NCBI RefSeq assembly: GCF_020524545.1
Contig: NZ_JAIVLG010000003.1
Span: 1 to 64,000 of the forward strand
Reading direction: 5' to 3'
Length of the DNA: 64,000 bases
Origin: Microbacterium paraoxydans
GTDB lineage: Bacteria; Actinomycetota; Actinomycetes; Actinomycetales; Microbacteriaceae
How positions within the stretch are numbered: position 1 is the first letter of the stretch; the number at the start of each line of letters is the position of its first letter. The notes beneath the pieces are model-generated. The model was not told the DNA's origin, ran no database searches, and saw nothing but the letters and a program-made list of their open reading frames with translations. A program made the translations under genes and the position numbers. Shown here one piece after another: positions 36,284-45,691 of this stretch.

Positions 36284-36712
36284 TCAGTGCTCGTGACCCA
36301 GATCCCACGGTTCGCGGCCGACGTATTCGGCCGCTGCCCGGAAGACGGCGCTCTCGATCGCCATTCGCCGATGCGGCGCATCGTCGTGGCCCGGGGGAAG
36401 CAGGCGTTCGATGGGCAGACGGAACAGCACGATGCGCCGCATCTCGCGGTCGAGGTGCCAGCGCGGGACTTCGTCGGTTGCGTCGAAACCCGGGATCGCC
36501 CCGATCTCGAACCGGACGTCCTGCAGCTCCGGCCAGGTGCCGCGCAGGAATTCGACCGCTGTGCCGACGGTGAGGTCGAAGCGGTCCAGGCGCCCGTCGA
36601 GCGGCGCCAGGGGAGGCCGAACGACCTCGCTGCGACCGAGACGTCCGTGACGTCCGTGCCGGGCGCCGCGCCGAGGGGTGGCGGAGGCGTGGGCGGCACG
36701 GCGACGAGGCAT
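36284..36712 (-). CDS. 'Metallopeptidase family' protein (Rv3259-like) without HExxH
   Basis: This 142-residue protein has a very basic N-terminus (about 1-35), then 'RFDLTVGTAVEFLRGTWPEL', 'FEIGAIPGF' and 'RWHLDREMRRIVLFRLPIERL'. It is conserved beside DUF3499 and whiB2 in actinobacteria. Databases name the family after zincin-like peptidases, but where HExxH would be expected this one reads 'RMAIESAVFRAAAEY'. Peptidase activity is therefore unlikely. The ATG lies six bases after a TAGACT hexamer on the minus strand. It is convergent with the DUF5719 gene 18 bases away. Confidence 0.82.
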   Translation of the reverse strand: MPRRRAAHASATPRRGARHGRHGRLGRSEVVRPPLAPLDGRLDRFDLTVGTAVEFLRGTWPELQDVRFEIGAIPGFDATDEVPRWHLDREMRRIVLFRLPIERLLPPGHDDAPHRRMAIESAVFRAAAEYVGREPWDLGHEH

Positions 36713-36724
36713 GACGAAAGTCTA
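36710..36724 (-). promoter_or_regulatory. Leaderless promoter, TAGACT-N6-ATG (minus strand)
   Basis: TAGACT on the minus strand (36724-36719) lies six bases before the ATG at 36712. It is divergent from the DUF3499 promoter at 36778. Confidence 0.6.
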
Positions 36725-36777
36725 GGTGGTGTCCGTGTCTGCGGCGCGGCATCCCCGACGTCGATGTGCGGGAGACG

Positions 36778-36793
36778 TACTCTGGCGGAGATG
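36778..36793 (+). promoter_or_regulatory. Leaderless promoter, TACTCT-N7-ATG
   Basis: TACTCT at 36778-36783 lies seven bases before the DUF3499 ATG at 36791. Confidence 0.5.
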
Positions 36794-36997
36794 GACGGAC
36801 GACTGTGCTCGAAGGTCGGCTGCGCGCGAGAAGCCGTGGCCACCCTCACGTATGACTATGGCGACCAGATGGCGGCGCTCGGCCCGCTCGGCGCCGCGAA
36901 CGACCCTCAGGCCCACGACCTCTGCTCGCCGCACGCGGATCGACTCTCGGTGCCGGCCGGCTGGCTCGTCGTTCGCCACGAAGCCCTCCGCGTCTGA
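36791..36997 (+). CDS. DUF3499 protein
   Basis: This 68-residue protein of the DUF3499 family (Rv3258c-like) has 'LCSKVGCAREAVATLTYDY' at the N-terminus and 'HDLCSPHADRL' later. The three Cys and the His could bind a metal. Family members sit between the Rv3259-like gene and mannose-metabolism genes in many actinobacteria; the function is unknown. It is rather short for the family, because the C-terminal extension is missing. Confidence 0.85.
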   Translation: MDGRLCSKVGCAREAVATLTYDYGDQMAALGPLGAANDPQAHDLCSPHADRLSVPAGWLVVRHEALRV

Positions 36998-37063
36998 CGG
37001 CGCGTGCTCTCGGGGGGACAGACACGCGGTGTCAGCCGCGCGAGGTGAACGCGTGAGCCTGGA

Positions 37064-37069
37064 TACGCT
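37064..37069 (+). promoter_or_regulatory. Possible -10 box of the MacB-like operon
   Basis: TACGCT lies about 40 bases before the GTG at 37111. It would leave a leader carrying the GGAAAGG ribosome-binding site at 37099-37105. Confidence 0.35.
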
Positions 37070-37110
37070 GTCCCGAGGCGTGCCAGGGCGGCGCTGCCGG
37101 AAAGGCATTC

Positions 37111-38037
37111 GTGATCGTCTGGCGTCGCTGGATCTTCCCCCTGCTTCTCGTCGTGATCTTCGGCGCGTGCGCCGCTGCGCTCGTCAAGATCGCCTTCTTC
37201 CCGGACAGGGCGGAGACCATCGTCAGCCCGGATGCGGGGATCACGGACCCGATCGTCGCCGTGGAGCGCGGTTCCGTCGTCAATGCCTTGACGCTGACCG
37301 GTAATGTCGCGCGCGACGAGACGTTCGGGGTGCGCAGCGAACTCGACGGTACGGTCACCGCCGTCCACGTGAGCGAAGGCGCGGCGGTGAGTGCCGGTCA
37401 GAAGCTCTTCACCGTCCGCCAGGAGTATCCCCGGAAGGACATCGACGTGGTCGCCCCGGAGGCGGGAGACGTATCGGAGATCGCTCTCGTGAAGGGGCAG
37501 ATGACATCCGTCGGAGCCGAGACGTACAAGCTCACGCCCGCGCGCTACCATCTGCTGGCGACCGTCGAACCCGTCCAGTTGTATCGTCTCGTGAACGCGC
37601 CGAGCGAGGCCATGATCACCATCACGGGCGGACCGGCCCCGTTCGCGTGCACCGGCGTGCGCGTCCAGGTGTCGCCAGAGGGCACAGCGAGCGTGCGCTG
37701 CGCCGTTCCGAGCGACCAGACGGTCTTCGCGGGGCTTCCCGCGACCATGGACCTCGCCCTCGGTCAGGTCGACGACGCACTGGTGGTTCCGGTCACCGCG
37801 GTCCAGGGCGGTGCCGGATCGGGAACCGTCTGGGTGGACGCGGCTGACGGCTCCGACCCCGAGGAGCGCGCGGTGAAGCTCGGTGTCAACGACGGGGTGA
37901 TCGTCGAGGTCACGGAAGGCCTGACGGAAGGCGACAGCGTCCGCGAGTTCGTGCCCGGATTCGTCGCCCCCGTCGAGGAGTTCTGCTACGAAGTCTCACC
38001 GGGGGTCGAACAGTGCGACAGCGGGATGAGCTGGTGA
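37111..38037 (+). CDS. Periplasmic-adaptor-like (HlyD/MacA-type) membrane-fusion protein
   Basis: This 308-residue protein has an N-terminal membrane helix (about 7-28) and then an extracytoplasmic beta-rich part. The lipoyl-like half-motif 'DGTVTAVHVSEGAAVSAGQ' is clear, and later 'ALVVPVTAVQGG' and 'EVTEGLTEGDSV' match the barrel and membrane-proximal domains of adaptors. The coiled-coil hairpin of Gram-negative MacA is essentially absent, as in Gram-positive adaptors. It ends with two Cys in 'EEFCYEVSPGVEQCDSG'. GTGA overlap joins it to the ATPase gene. The cargo is unknown. Confidence 0.85.
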   Translation: MIVWRRWIFPLLLVVIFGACAAALVKIAFFPDRAETIVSPDAGITDPIVAVERGSVVNALTLTGNVARDETFGVRSELDGTVTAVHVSEGAAVSAGQKLFTVRQEYPRKDIDVVAPEAGDVSEIALVKGQMTSVGAETYKLTPARYHLLATVEPVQLYRLVNAPSEAMITITGGPAPFACTGVRVQVSPEGTASVRCAVPSDQTVFAGLPATMDLALGQVDDALVVPVTAVQGGAGSGTVWVDAADGSDPEERAVKLGVNDGVIVEVTEGLTEGDSVREFVPGFVAPVEEFCYEVSPGVEQCDSGMSW

Positions 38038-38798
38038 GCCTCGTCGCTCTCCACGACGTCGCGAAGAGCGTTCTCCTCCCGGACGATTCGCGGCTCGAGA
38101 TCCTGCGCGGCATCACGTTGGAGGTCGGGCCTGGGGACCACGTCTCGATCGTCGGGCGCTCGGGTTCCGGGAAGTCGACACTGCTCAACATCCTCGGGAT
38201 GTTGGATGCGCCGACATCGGGGTCCGTCTCCTTCGAAGGACGCGCGGTGGCTCGGATGCGGTCGGGACGCCTCGATCGACTGCGCGGCGACAACGTCGGC
38301 TTCGTCTTCCAGCAGTTCAACCTGCTTCCGGGGCGCACCGCCCTCGACAACGTGATGATGCCGCTCGGGCACGCGAAGGGGCGGACGTTCTGGAACCGCA
38401 GACAGATCGCGGCCGACATGCTCGAGCGTGTGGGCCTCGGGCATCGCCTCGATCAGATCGCCGACAAGCTCTCCGGCGGTGAACAGCAGCGGGTCGCGAT
38501 CGCCAGGGCTCTGGTGCGTAAACCGGTCCTGATTCTCGCGGACGAGCCCACGGGTGCCCTCGACATCGATACGGGGGCGTCCGTGATGTCGCTTCTCGAC
38601 GAGGTGGCCACCGAGACCGAAGCCGCACTGGTCACCATCACGCACGACCTGCATGTCGCCGCGCGCGCACGTCGGCACTACCGCCTGGATGCCGGACGCC
38701 TGGACCCGGTGGATCTCGGCCGCGCCTTCGAGGCCTCGACGCTTGCGGCGTCCGTGCCTTCGGAGACGCCCACCGCGCTGGCGGAGCCCGTCTCGTGA
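38034..38798 (+). CDS. ABC transporter ATP-binding protein (MacB/LolD-type)
   Basis: This 254-residue ATPase has Walker A '[15 protein letters not shown]', Q-loop '[20 protein letters not shown]', signature '[15 protein letters not shown]', Walker B '[12 protein letters not shown]' and H-loop 'TITHD'. The '[15 protein letters not shown]' form is typical of MacB/LolD ATPases, which drive FtsX-like permeases mechanically. The GTG overlaps the adaptor stop, and its own stop overlaps the permease start. Confidence 0.94.
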   Translation: MSLVALHDVAKSVLLPDDSRLEILRGITLEVGPGDHVSIVGRSGSGKSTLLNILGMLDAPTSGSVSFEGRAVARMRSGRLDRLRGDNVGFVFQQFNLLPGRTALDNVMMPLGHAKGRTFWNRRQIAADMLERVGLGHRLDQIADKLSGGEQQRVAIARALVRKPVLILADEPTGALDIDTGASVMSLLDEVATETEAALVTITHDLHVAARARRHYRLDAGRLDPVDLGRAFEASTLAASVPSETPTALAEPVS

Positions 38799-40009
38799 CC
38801 GGGTTTCTCGGCGCGCTCTCCGATGCCTGGGCGGAGATCCGCGTCCACAAGCTGCGTGTGCTGCTCAGCCTGATCGGCATCGCCGTCTCCGTCGGCGCGC
38901 TCACCGCGGTCGTGGCCATCTCGGAGTATCAGCGTCAGTTCCAGGCGGAGCAGTCCGACCGGTGGGGTGGACGCGCCGCGACCATCGTCGTCTCCGCCAA
39001 CACGGCCGACGGCACACCGATCGACGCCGACGACTTCGACGATCGGTTCACACGCGTGTCCGAACGGTTCGGCTTCAGTCACACCACCCGGATCGCGCAG
39101 GGGGTCATGCTGGATGCGCATCTGCCCGAGGGCATCACCCCGGTTCCCGCGCGCATCATGGACCCGGCGTACCCGCAGATCCATCGCGAGAAACTCCTGG
39201 AGGGACGCTGGTTCCTCGACTCCGATGTGGAGGCTCTGGCGCCTCCGGCCGTGATCACGGAGGCGCTCTGGGACCGCCTGGGGAGGGCACCGCTGGCGCA
39301 ACACCCCACCGTCCAGTTCGGCGGGCCGGCAGGCGGCACCTATCAGGTGATCGGAATCGTCCCCCGACAGGGGTTCGGAGACGAGGAGCTGCGCGTCGAT
39401 CTGCTCTACGACGACTACCGCGACCGAGTGGATGCTCTGCCTGCGGAAGCCTCGACACAGTACGAGGTGTGGGTCGGGGTCGGCCAGGTCGATCAGATCG
39501 GGCCGGTGCTGGCGATGGATCTGCGCGCCGGGTTGCCGGAGGGACAGACGATCTCGGTGAGTCGTACCGACTGGGCGGCGCAGCCGGGGGCCATGGACGT
39601 GCAGGCGACGTTCGAGATGATCACGGGAGGCATCGCGGCGCTGATCCTCGCGCTCGGCGCGCTCAGCCTGATCAACATCCAGCTCGTGGCGATGCGGCAG
39701 CGCGTGCGGGAGATCGGCGTGCGCCGCGCCTTCGGTGCCAGTTCGGGCCGGGTCTTCTTCTCCGTCTTCCTGGAGAGTCTCGTCGCGACGACGGTCGCCG
39801 GAGTCATCGGGATCGCGATCGTCGTCGCCGTCCTGCGTTCGGACGTGATCGTGACGACGATGTTCTCCGGGATCCAGGACGTCCCGCCGTTCCCGATGAG
39901 GGCGGCACTGGTCGGACTGATCGCCTCGGTCATCGTCGGCGCCGTGTCGGGGTTCATCCCCGCGCTGGTCGCGCTGCGGGTGAAGGTGATCGACGCGATC
40001 CGCTTCTGA
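38795..40009 (+). CDS. MacB-like ABC permease (FtsX domain)
   Basis: This 404-residue permease has one N-terminal helix (about 20-40), a large MacB-type extracytoplasmic domain (about 45-275), and three C-terminal helices in the FtsX domain. The family motif '[17 protein letters not shown]' lies between the second and third helices. With the adaptor and ATPase upstream it forms a complete three-part mechanotransmission-type transporter. Substrates of such Gram-positive systems are often peptides or lipids; none is indicated here. Confidence 0.92.
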   Translation: MTGFLGALSDAWAEIRVHKLRVLLSLIGIAVSVGALTAVVAISEYQRQFQAEQSDRWGGRAATIVVSANTADGTPIDADDFDDRFTRVSERFGFSHTTRIAQGVMLDAHLPEGITPVPARIMDPAYPQIHREKLLEGRWFLDSDVEALAPPAVITEALWDRLGRAPLAQHPTVQFGGPAGGTYQVIGIVPRQGFGDEELRVDLLYDDYRDRVDALPAEASTQYEVWVGVGQVDQIGPVLAMDLRAGLPEGQTISVSRTDWAAQPGAMDVQATFEMITGGIAALILALGALSLINIQLVAMRQRVREIGVRRAFGASSGRVFFSVFLESLVATTVAGVIGIAIVVAVLRSDVIVTTMFSGIQDVPPFPMRAALVGLIASVIVGAVSGFIPALVALRVKVIDAIRF

Positions 40010-40052
40010 CACACACGGACGCGAGGCGTCGACAGGGTGGAAGAATGAGGGC

Positions 40053-41498
40053 ATGCCTGAGCTCGAGTACCGCGTGGCCGATCTGTCCCTCGCCGAAGCC
40101 GGCCGCCACCAGCTGCGGCTCGCGGAGAACGAGATGCCGGGACTCATGGCGCTGCGGGACGAGTTCGGCGCTGCTCAGCCGCTGAGGGGCGCCCGGATCG
40201 CGGGCTCGCTCCACATGACGGTGCAGACCGCCGTCCTCATCGAGACCCTCGTGGCCCTCGGCGCCGAAGTCCGCTGGGCGAGCTGCAACATCTTCTCGAC
40301 GCAGGACGAGGCGGCCGCTGCGGTCGTCGTCGGCCCCGAAGGCACCGTTGACGCCCCCGCGGGTGTGCCCGTCTTCGCCTGGAAGGGGGAGACCCTCGAG
40401 GAGTACTGGGCTTGCACGGCGCGGATCTTCGATTGGACGTCGAGCGGGTTCGAAGGACCCAACCTGATCCTCGACGACGGCGGCGATGCGACGCTGCTCG
40501 TGCACAAGGGCGTCGAGTTCGAGAAGGCCGGAGAGGTCCCTGCGGCGACGGAGACCGACTCGCAGGAGTACTCGATCATCCTCGACCTCCTGCGCCGCTC
40601 CGTTGTGGAGTCGAGCGATCGCTGGACGGCGCTCGCCGCGGGGCTGATCGGAGTCACGGAGGAGACCACGACGGGTGTGCACCGACTCTACGAGCTCGCC
40701 GCAGCCGGAGATCTGCTGTTCCCGGCGATCAACGTCAACGACTCGGTGACCAAGAGCAAGTTCGACAACAAGTACGGAATCCGCCATTCCCTTCCCGACG
40801 GGCTCAACCGTGCGACCGACGTGCTCATGGGTGGCAAAGTCGCCTTCGTCTGCGGATACGGCGACGTCGGCAAGGGGGCGGCAGAGGCCCTCCGGGGACA
40901 GGGAGCCAGGGTCATCGTCAGCGAGGTCGACCCGATCTGCGCTCTCCAGGCCGCGATGGACGGCTTCCAGGTGGCGCGTCTGCTCGACATCGCGGGTGAG
41001 GTCGACATCGTCGTGACGGGGACCGGCAACCGCGACGTCGTCACGACCGAGCACATGCTGGCGCTGAAGCACCTGGCGATCGTCGCCAACGTCGGACACT
41101 TCGACAACGAGATCGACATGGCGGGTCTGGAAGACCTCGACGGCGCGGAGAAGGTCGAGATCAAGCCGCAGGTCCACGAGTGGCGTCTGCCGAACGGACG
41201 CAGTGTGCTCGTGCTCAGCGAGGGCCGCCTGATGAACCTCGGCAACGCCACCGGCCACCCGTCCTTCGTGATGAGCGCGTCCTTCACGAACCAGGTGCTG
41301 GCGCAGCTCGAGCTCTACACGAACACCGAGGCGTACCCGACCGGCGTGTACGTGCTCCCCAAGTCCCTGGACGAGAAAGTGGCCCGCCTCCACCTCGACG
41401 CGCTGGGGGTGCAGCTGACGACCCTCAGCGACGAGCAGGCGGCATACATCGGTGTACCGGTGGACGGGCCGTACAAGCTCGAGCACTACCGCTACTGA
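40053..41498 (+). CDS. ahcY: Adenosylhomocysteinase
   Basis: This 481-residue NAD-dependent enzyme splits S-adenosylhomocysteine into adenosine and homocysteine, clearing the product of methylation. It has '[16 protein letters not shown]' and '[15 protein letters not shown]' in the substrate domain. The NAD site '[17 protein letters not shown]' and the C-terminal '[17 protein letters not shown]' with '...PYKLEHYRY' are characteristic. It has the long-form insertion common in actinobacteria. A deviant AAGAAT lies six bases before the ATG, but 'GAGGG' could also act as a ribosome-binding site. No SAH or SAM riboswitch fits in the 43-base gap upstream. Confidence 0.97.
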   Translation: MPELEYRVADLSLAEAGRHQLRLAENEMPGLMALRDEFGAAQPLRGARIAGSLHMTVQTAVLIETLVALGAEVRWASCNIFSTQDEAAAAVVVGPEGTVDAPAGVPVFAWKGETLEEYWACTARIFDWTSSGFEGPNLILDDGGDATLLVHKGVEFEKAGEVPAATETDSQEYSIILDLLRRSVVESSDRWTALAAGLIGVTEETTTGVHRLYELAAAGDLLFPAINVNDSVTKSKFDNKYGIRHSLPDGLNRATDVLMGGKVAFVCGYGDVGKGAAEALRGQGARVIVSEVDPICALQAAMDGFQVARLLDIAGEVDIVVTGTGNRDVVTTEHMLALKHLAIVANVGHFDNEIDMAGLEDLDGAEKVEIKPQVHEWRLPNGRSVLVLSEGRLMNLGNATGHPSFVMSASFTNQVLAQLELYTNTEAYPTGVYVLPKSLDEKVARLHLDALGVQLTTLSDEQAAYIGVPVDGPYKLEHYRY

Positions 41499-41516
41499 AC
41501 GCGCCCCGGACAGGGG

Positions 41517-42326
41517 TCAGACGCCGACGCGGCGTCCGGTGAGGAGTTCGGTTCGGCGATCGGCGTTCTCCAGTGCCCGTCGCTCCCGTTCGCGGCGCAG
41601 CACGGTGATGCCGATGAGAACCTGCTCGGGGGACACGGGCGGCACCGGCGAGACGTACGGCGTCGCCTCCGCCAGCAGTTCGTGCGCGACACGGATCCGC
41701 GCTGCCGGGAGCATCCGTGGAGCACTCACCAGGAACTGCGAGATGCGCCGAGCCAGTCGGTCGGGCATCCGCGCGACGTCGGCGATCTGCGACCATCCGA
41801 CAAGTGCCGGGGGCAGCGCCGGCGCGTGCGAGGTGAGTGCCGGAGTGCGCACGCGTTGGCTGTAGGTCCCTGCGACCAGGTCACCCAGGCGCTGGGATCG
41901 CGCCGTGAAGGCGCCCGCGAGCACAGCGATGCCGCCGAACGTCATGTAGATCTCCAGGACGCCGAGGAGCGCTCGGATGAAGGCGTGACGGAACCCCGCG
42001 GCACCTCCGTCCACGCGGACGATGCGTCCGCCGATCGCGAGCTTACCCAGACTACGACCCTTGAGCGCGACCTCCATCGTGATCGGCAGCACGACGAAGC
42101 TGACCACGATCGCCGCGACCATCGCGATGCGGTCGGTGGCGTCGTCGAGCACGCCCGCGTTCAGCAGCCAGATGCGCAGGAACAGCCACAGGACGAAGAC
42201 CGCGTAGCCGAGGAGCATGTCGATGGCGGCTCCGAGCGCGCGCAGGAGGAAGCCGACCGGTTGCACGTCGATGGCGACGGCCTCGCCGGAGAGCACCTCG
42301 TCGGAGACGACGATCGGGGTGGACAT
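41517..42326 (-). CDS. RDD family membrane protein
   Basis: This 269-residue protein has an RDD domain (about 20-150) with 'GFLLRALGAAIDMLLGYAVF', further helices near 60-80 and 110-135, and 'ALKGRSLGKLAIGGRIV'. The cytoplasmic C-terminal tail is Arg-rich. RDD proteins often accompany SpoIIM, DUF58, MoxR and DUF4350 genes in actinobacteria (compare Rv3695-Rv3691), and all of those occur in the next 5 kb. It is divergent from the SpoIIM-family gene, with start codons only 16 bases apart. The function is unknown. Confidence 0.88.
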   Translation of the reverse strand: MSTPIVVSDEVLSGEAVAIDVQPVGFLLRALGAAIDMLLGYAVFVLWLFLRIWLLNAGVLDDATDRIAMVAAIVVSFVVLPITMEVALKGRSLGKLAIGGRIVRVDGGAAGFRHAFIRALLGVLEIYMTFGGIAVLAGAFTARSQRLGDLVAGTYSQRVRTPALTSHAPALPPALVGWSQIADVARMPDRLARRISQFLVSAPRMLPAARIRVAHELLAEATPYVSPVPPVSPEQVLIGITVLRRERERRALENADRRTELLTGRRVGV

Positions 42327-42329
42327 GAG

Positions 42330-42345
42330 TACAGTAAATCAGGTG
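42330..42345 (+). promoter_or_regulatory. Leaderless promoter, TACAGT-N7-GTG
   Basis: TACAGT at 42330-42335 lies seven bases before an in-frame GTG at 42343. This places the start of the SpoIIM-family gene there rather than at the ATG at 42325, which overlaps the divergent RDD start. Confidence 0.5.
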
Positions 42346-43335
42346 GATGCCGACGCGTTGACCGATGCACGCCGGGCGGAGTGGGAACGGCTCGACGAGC
42401 TCAGCCGCGGCCGCCTCGACGGTGCCGGGGTGGATGACCTGATCGTCCGCTACCGCGCTGCCTCAGCCGACCTCGCCGAGCTGAAGACCTCGGTCGGCGA
42501 CTCTCCGCAGGGAGCGTATCTGTCCACGATCCTGGTGCGAGCACGGCTCCGCCTCACCGGCGCGTCCGACAGCATCCTCACCCAGACGGCCCGGTTCTTC
42601 CGGCTGCAGCTGCCCGCCGCCCTCTACCGCTTGCGGTGGACTACCCTGGTGATCGCGGTCGCCTTCATCGCCGTCGCGGTCGGCACGGCCGCCTGGATCG
42701 CGAGCGATCCGGCGCTCATCGCGACCCTCGGTCCACCGGACGCGCTCGAGCAGTACGCGGATGAGAGTTTCACGGGGTACTACACCGAGAACCCCGCAGC
42801 CGCGTTCATGGGCATCGTGTGGACGAACAACGCCTGGATCGCCATGCAGTGCGTGCTGTTCGGCGTCACGGGGGTCTGGCCCGTGTACATGCTCCTGCAG
42901 AACGCGATGGGGATCGGCACGGCCGGCGCGGTCATGGCGGCGCATGACAAAGCCGATCTCATGGTGCTGTACATCCTCCCGCACGGCATGCTCGAGATGA
43001 CCTGCATCTTCGTCGCCGGTGCGGCCGGGCTGCACGTCTTCTGGGCCTGGGTCGCCCCGGGGCACCGCACCCGCGGGGAGGCGCTCGCCGAGGAGGGGAG
43101 AGCCCTCGCCACGGTCGCGATCGGACTCGTCTTCGCGCTGTTCCTGTCGGGGCTCGTCGAGGGCTTCGTGACCGGCTGGGGTCTCCCTTGGCCGGTGAAG
43201 ATCGGGATCGGTGCTGCTGCGCTCGCGGTGTTCCTGATCTACATGCTCGTCGTCGGCGGGCGTGCTCATCGCGAGGGGGAGACGGGCGACCTCGTCGAGT
43301 ACGAGGCGGGGACGCCGCGTCTCGTCGCCGGCTGA
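42343..43335 (+). CDS. Stage II sporulation protein M family membrane protein
   Basis: This 330-residue protein has a helical cytoplasmic N-terminus (to about 95) and at least five membrane helices. The SpoIIM-like core includes 'FMGIVWTNNAWIAMQCVLFG' and 'LYILPHGMLEMTCIFVAGAAG', the conserved PHG-x-E motif. The organism does not sporulate as far as gene content shows; the family (Rv3694c-like) is widespread in non-sporulating actinobacteria beside RDD and MoxR genes. The PHGxxE motif suggests a membrane-embedded transport or enzymatic site; its role is unknown. Confidence 0.88.
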   Translation: MDADALTDARRAEWERLDELSRGRLDGAGVDDLIVRYRAASADLAELKTSVGDSPQGAYLSTILVRARLRLTGASDSILTQTARFFRLQLPAALYRLRWTTLVIAVAFIAVAVGTAAWIASDPALIATLGPPDALEQYADESFTGYYTENPAAAFMGIVWTNNAWIAMQCVLFGVTGVWPVYMLLQNAMGIGTAGAVMAAHDKADLMVLYILPHGMLEMTCIFVAGAAGLHVFWAWVAPGHRTRGEALAEEGRALATVAIGLVFALFLSGLVEGFVTGWGLPWPVKIGIGAAALAVFLIYMLVVGGRAHREGETGDLVEYEAGTPRLVAG

Positions 43336-43362
43336 TCGCCTACGGCTGAGGGCCCGGTCGGC

Positions 43363-44670
43363 TCAGAGGCGTCCCGCGGCCTTCAACTCGAGGTAGCGAT
43401 CCGCGATGCGAGGGGGGAGTTCCTCCGGGTCGGCGGCGATGGCCTCTCCACCGGCTCTGCGGATCGCGTCGGCGACGTTCTCTGCGTCACGGAGAGTGCG
43501 TTCGGCTGCGGCGGCGAGATACACCGCTTCCCGGGAACCACGCTCACGGGCGAGAGCACTGATGCCGTCGTCCGTCACCGAACCGACGAGAACGGTCGTC
43601 GCCCGTGACGCTCGCGGGAAGGCACCGAGGAAACCACGGGCCGATTCCGCGGCGTCCTGCGCGGTCAGCGCCACGATCAGCGACGGCCGTGTGGTGAGCG
43701 AGCGGACAGCGGCGAACGCACCGTGCCAGTCGGTGTCGACAAGGCGTGCATGCACGGGGGCCATCGCGTCCGTCATCGCCGGGAGCAGCGCGCTGCCATC
43801 GATGCCGGTCACCCTGCCACGGACGACGCGGTCGTACAGGAGCAGGTGCACGTGATCGCCGGCGCGCGAGGCGAGCGCGGCGAGGAGGAGAGCGGCCTCG
43901 AGGGAGGCGTCGACGCGGGTCCCGTCGCCGACGCGGGCGGCGGCCGTTCGCCCCGTGTCGATGATGATGACGACGTGCCTGTCGCGTTCAGGACGCCAGG
44001 TGCGCAGCATCGTCGTCCCGGCGCGGGCCGTGGCCCGCCAGTCGATCGAGCGCACGTCGTCACCCCTCACGTATTCCCGCAACGAATCGAACTCGGTTCC
44101 CTGACCGCGCACCTGGATGCTGGTGTTGCCGTCGAGCTCGCGCAGCCGCGCCAGGCGTGAGGGCAGGTGCTTGCGAGAGGAGAAGGCCGGCAGCACCCGG
44201 ATCGCGCCGCGGACCGCATGCCGTGCCTGCCGGCCGGCGAGCCCCAGCGGGCCGCGCGAGCGGATCATCACGAACTCGCTCACCAGTTCGCCGCGCCGCC
44301 GAGGCCGGAGTGCGATCGAGGCGCGGGCGCGTTCCCCGGGCGGCACCCGCAGGTGCTGGCGTTCGGCGGGGGCCCCGGCCGTCGGCTGCCAGGCGTCACG
44401 GATCACGGCGTTCAGGGTCTTGGATCCGCGGTTGTGGACGGCGACGCTCACCAGTACCTGCTCGCCCAGACGTGAACGCTTCGGCACCCCGCGGCTCACG
44501 GTCACCGAGGCCGGGCTGGCGGCGAGGGCCAGATCCAGGGCGACCAGCAGTACACACAGGCCGACCCAGGCCCCGAGCGCGGGGTACGCCGGATAGCCCG
44601 CCAGCCCGAGGAGGACGAGCGGGAGGACACCCACGGCGAGGGCGATCGCGAGCCGGCCGGTGACGAACAC
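43363..44670 (-). CDS. DUF58 domain protein
   Basis: This 435-residue protein starts with two membrane helices (about 7-27 and 30-52). A beta-rich portion follows, then the DUF58 core 'EFDSLREYVRGDDVRSIDW' (about 190-210) and a von Willebrand A-like domain with 'VVIIIDTGRT'. DUF58 proteins are encoded beside MoxR ATPases and are thought to be their clients in metal-dependent assembly or envelope stress functions. The GTG start abuts the MoxR stop with no spacing, so the genes are cotranscribed. Confidence 0.9.
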   Translation of the reverse strand: MFVTGRLAIALAVGVLPLVLLGLAGYPAYPALGAWVGLCVLLVALDLALAASPASVTVSRGVPKRSRLGEQVLVSVAVHNRGSKTLNAVIRDAWQPTAGAPAERQHLRVPPGERARASIALRPRRRGELVSEFVMIRSRGPLGLAGRQARHAVRGAIRVLPAFSSRKHLPSRLARLRELDGNTSIQVRGQGTEFDSLREYVRGDDVRSIDWRATARAGTTMLRTWRPERDRHVVIIIDTGRTAAARVGDGTRVDASLEAALLLAALASRAGDHVHLLLYDRVVRGRVTGIDGSALLPAMTDAMAPVHARLVDTDWHGAFAAVRSLTTRPSLIVALTAQDAAESARGFLGAFPRASRATTVLVGSVTDDGISALARERGSREAVYLAAAAERTLRDAENVADAIRRAGGEAIAADPEELPPRIADRYLELKAAGRL

Positions 44671-45642
44671 CTAGATCGGCACCCGCGTCTGCTGCACCAC
44701 GGAGGTGAGGACCGCGTCGGCCGACACCCCCTCCATCTGGGCATCCGGTCGCAGCTGGAGCCGGTGGCGCCAGACCGGCACCAGCATGGTCTGCACGTGG
44801 TCGGGGGTCACCGCGGAAGAGGCGTTGAGCCACGCCCAGGCCTTGGCGGCCGCGAGCAGTCCGGTCGAGGCACGGGGGCTGGCGCCGAGTTCGACCGAGG
44901 GCGACTGTCGTGTCGCGCGCGCGAGGTCGACGACGTAGCCGAGGACGTCGTCGGTGACCTCGACCGCTGCGGCGCGCTGCTGGGCGGCACGGATCTCGTC
45001 CGGCGAGACCGCCGGGTCGATGCCCGTCAGCTCACGGGGGGAGAAACCGTCGGCGTGTCGGCGGAGGACCGAGACCTCGGCATCACGTTCCGGCATGCCG
45101 ACGACGAGCTTCATCAGGAAGCGGTCCAGCTGTGCTTCGGGCAGCGAGTAGGTGCCCTCGTGCTCGATCGGGTTCTGGGTTGCAGCGACCAGGAAGGGGT
45201 CCGGCAACGCACGGCTCACGCCGTCGGCCGACACCTGGCGCTCCTCCATGGCTTCGAGGAGCGCCGCCTGCGTCTTCGGGGGTGTGCGGTTGATCTCGTC
45301 CGCGAGCAGGATGTTGGTGAACACGGGGCCGGCCCGGAAGTCGAACTCGCCGGTGCGGGCGTCGTACACGAGCGAACCGGTGACATCGCCCGGCATCAGG
45401 TCGGGTGTGAACTGGACGCGCTTCGTGTCGAGGCCGAGCGCTCGAGCGAAGGATCGGACCACCAGCGTCTTCGCGACCCCGGGCACGCCTTCGAGGAGGA
45501 CGTGTCCCCGGGCGAGCAGGGACACCAGGAGTCCGGTGACGGTGCCGGCCTGGCCGACGACGGCCTTGTCGACCTCGGTGCGGACCCGATGCATCGCCTG
45601 CCGAAGCGCGGCGTCGTCGGCGGGTTGATTCTCAACGGTCAC
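44671..45642 (-). CDS. MoxR-family AAA+ ATPase
   Basis: This 323-residue chaperone-like ATPase has Walker A 'EGVPGVAKTLVVRSFARAL', Walker B 'ILLADEINRTPPKTQAALLEAMEE' and the sensor segment 'LVAATQNPIEHEGTYSLPEAQLDRF'. A C-terminal lid ends the protein. MoxR proteins act with DUF58/vWA partners to mature complexes. The GTG at 45642 has GAGGGA upstream; a longer reading to 45747 would add an unrelated basic N-terminus. It sits 49 bases after the DUF4350 stop. Confidence 0.95.
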   Translation of the reverse strand: MTVENQPADDAALRQAMHRVRTEVDKAVVGQAGTVTGLLVSLLARGHVLLEGVPGVAKTLVVRSFARALGLDTKRVQFTPDLMPGDVTGSLVYDARTGEFDFRAGPVFTNILLADEINRTPPKTQAALLEAMEERQVSADGVSRALPDPFLVAATQNPIEHEGTYSLPEAQLDRFLMKLVVGMPERDAEVSVLRRHADGFSPRELTGIDPAVSPDEIRAAQQRAAAVEVTDDVLGYVVDLARATRQSPSVELGASPRASTGLLAAAKAWAWLNASSAVTPDHVQTMLVPVWRHRLQLRPDAQMEGVSADAVLTSVVQQTRVPI

Positions 45643-45691
45643 GGGGTTCCCTCGGCTTCTCTGGAGTGGATGGAAGGGTCGGTTCGTTCGA

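Noticed and set aside
40010..40052. An S-adenosylhomocysteine riboswitch before ahcY
   Set aside because: The gap from the preceding gene is 43 bases and shows no pseudoknot-like pairing; it is too short for a known SAH or SAM element.
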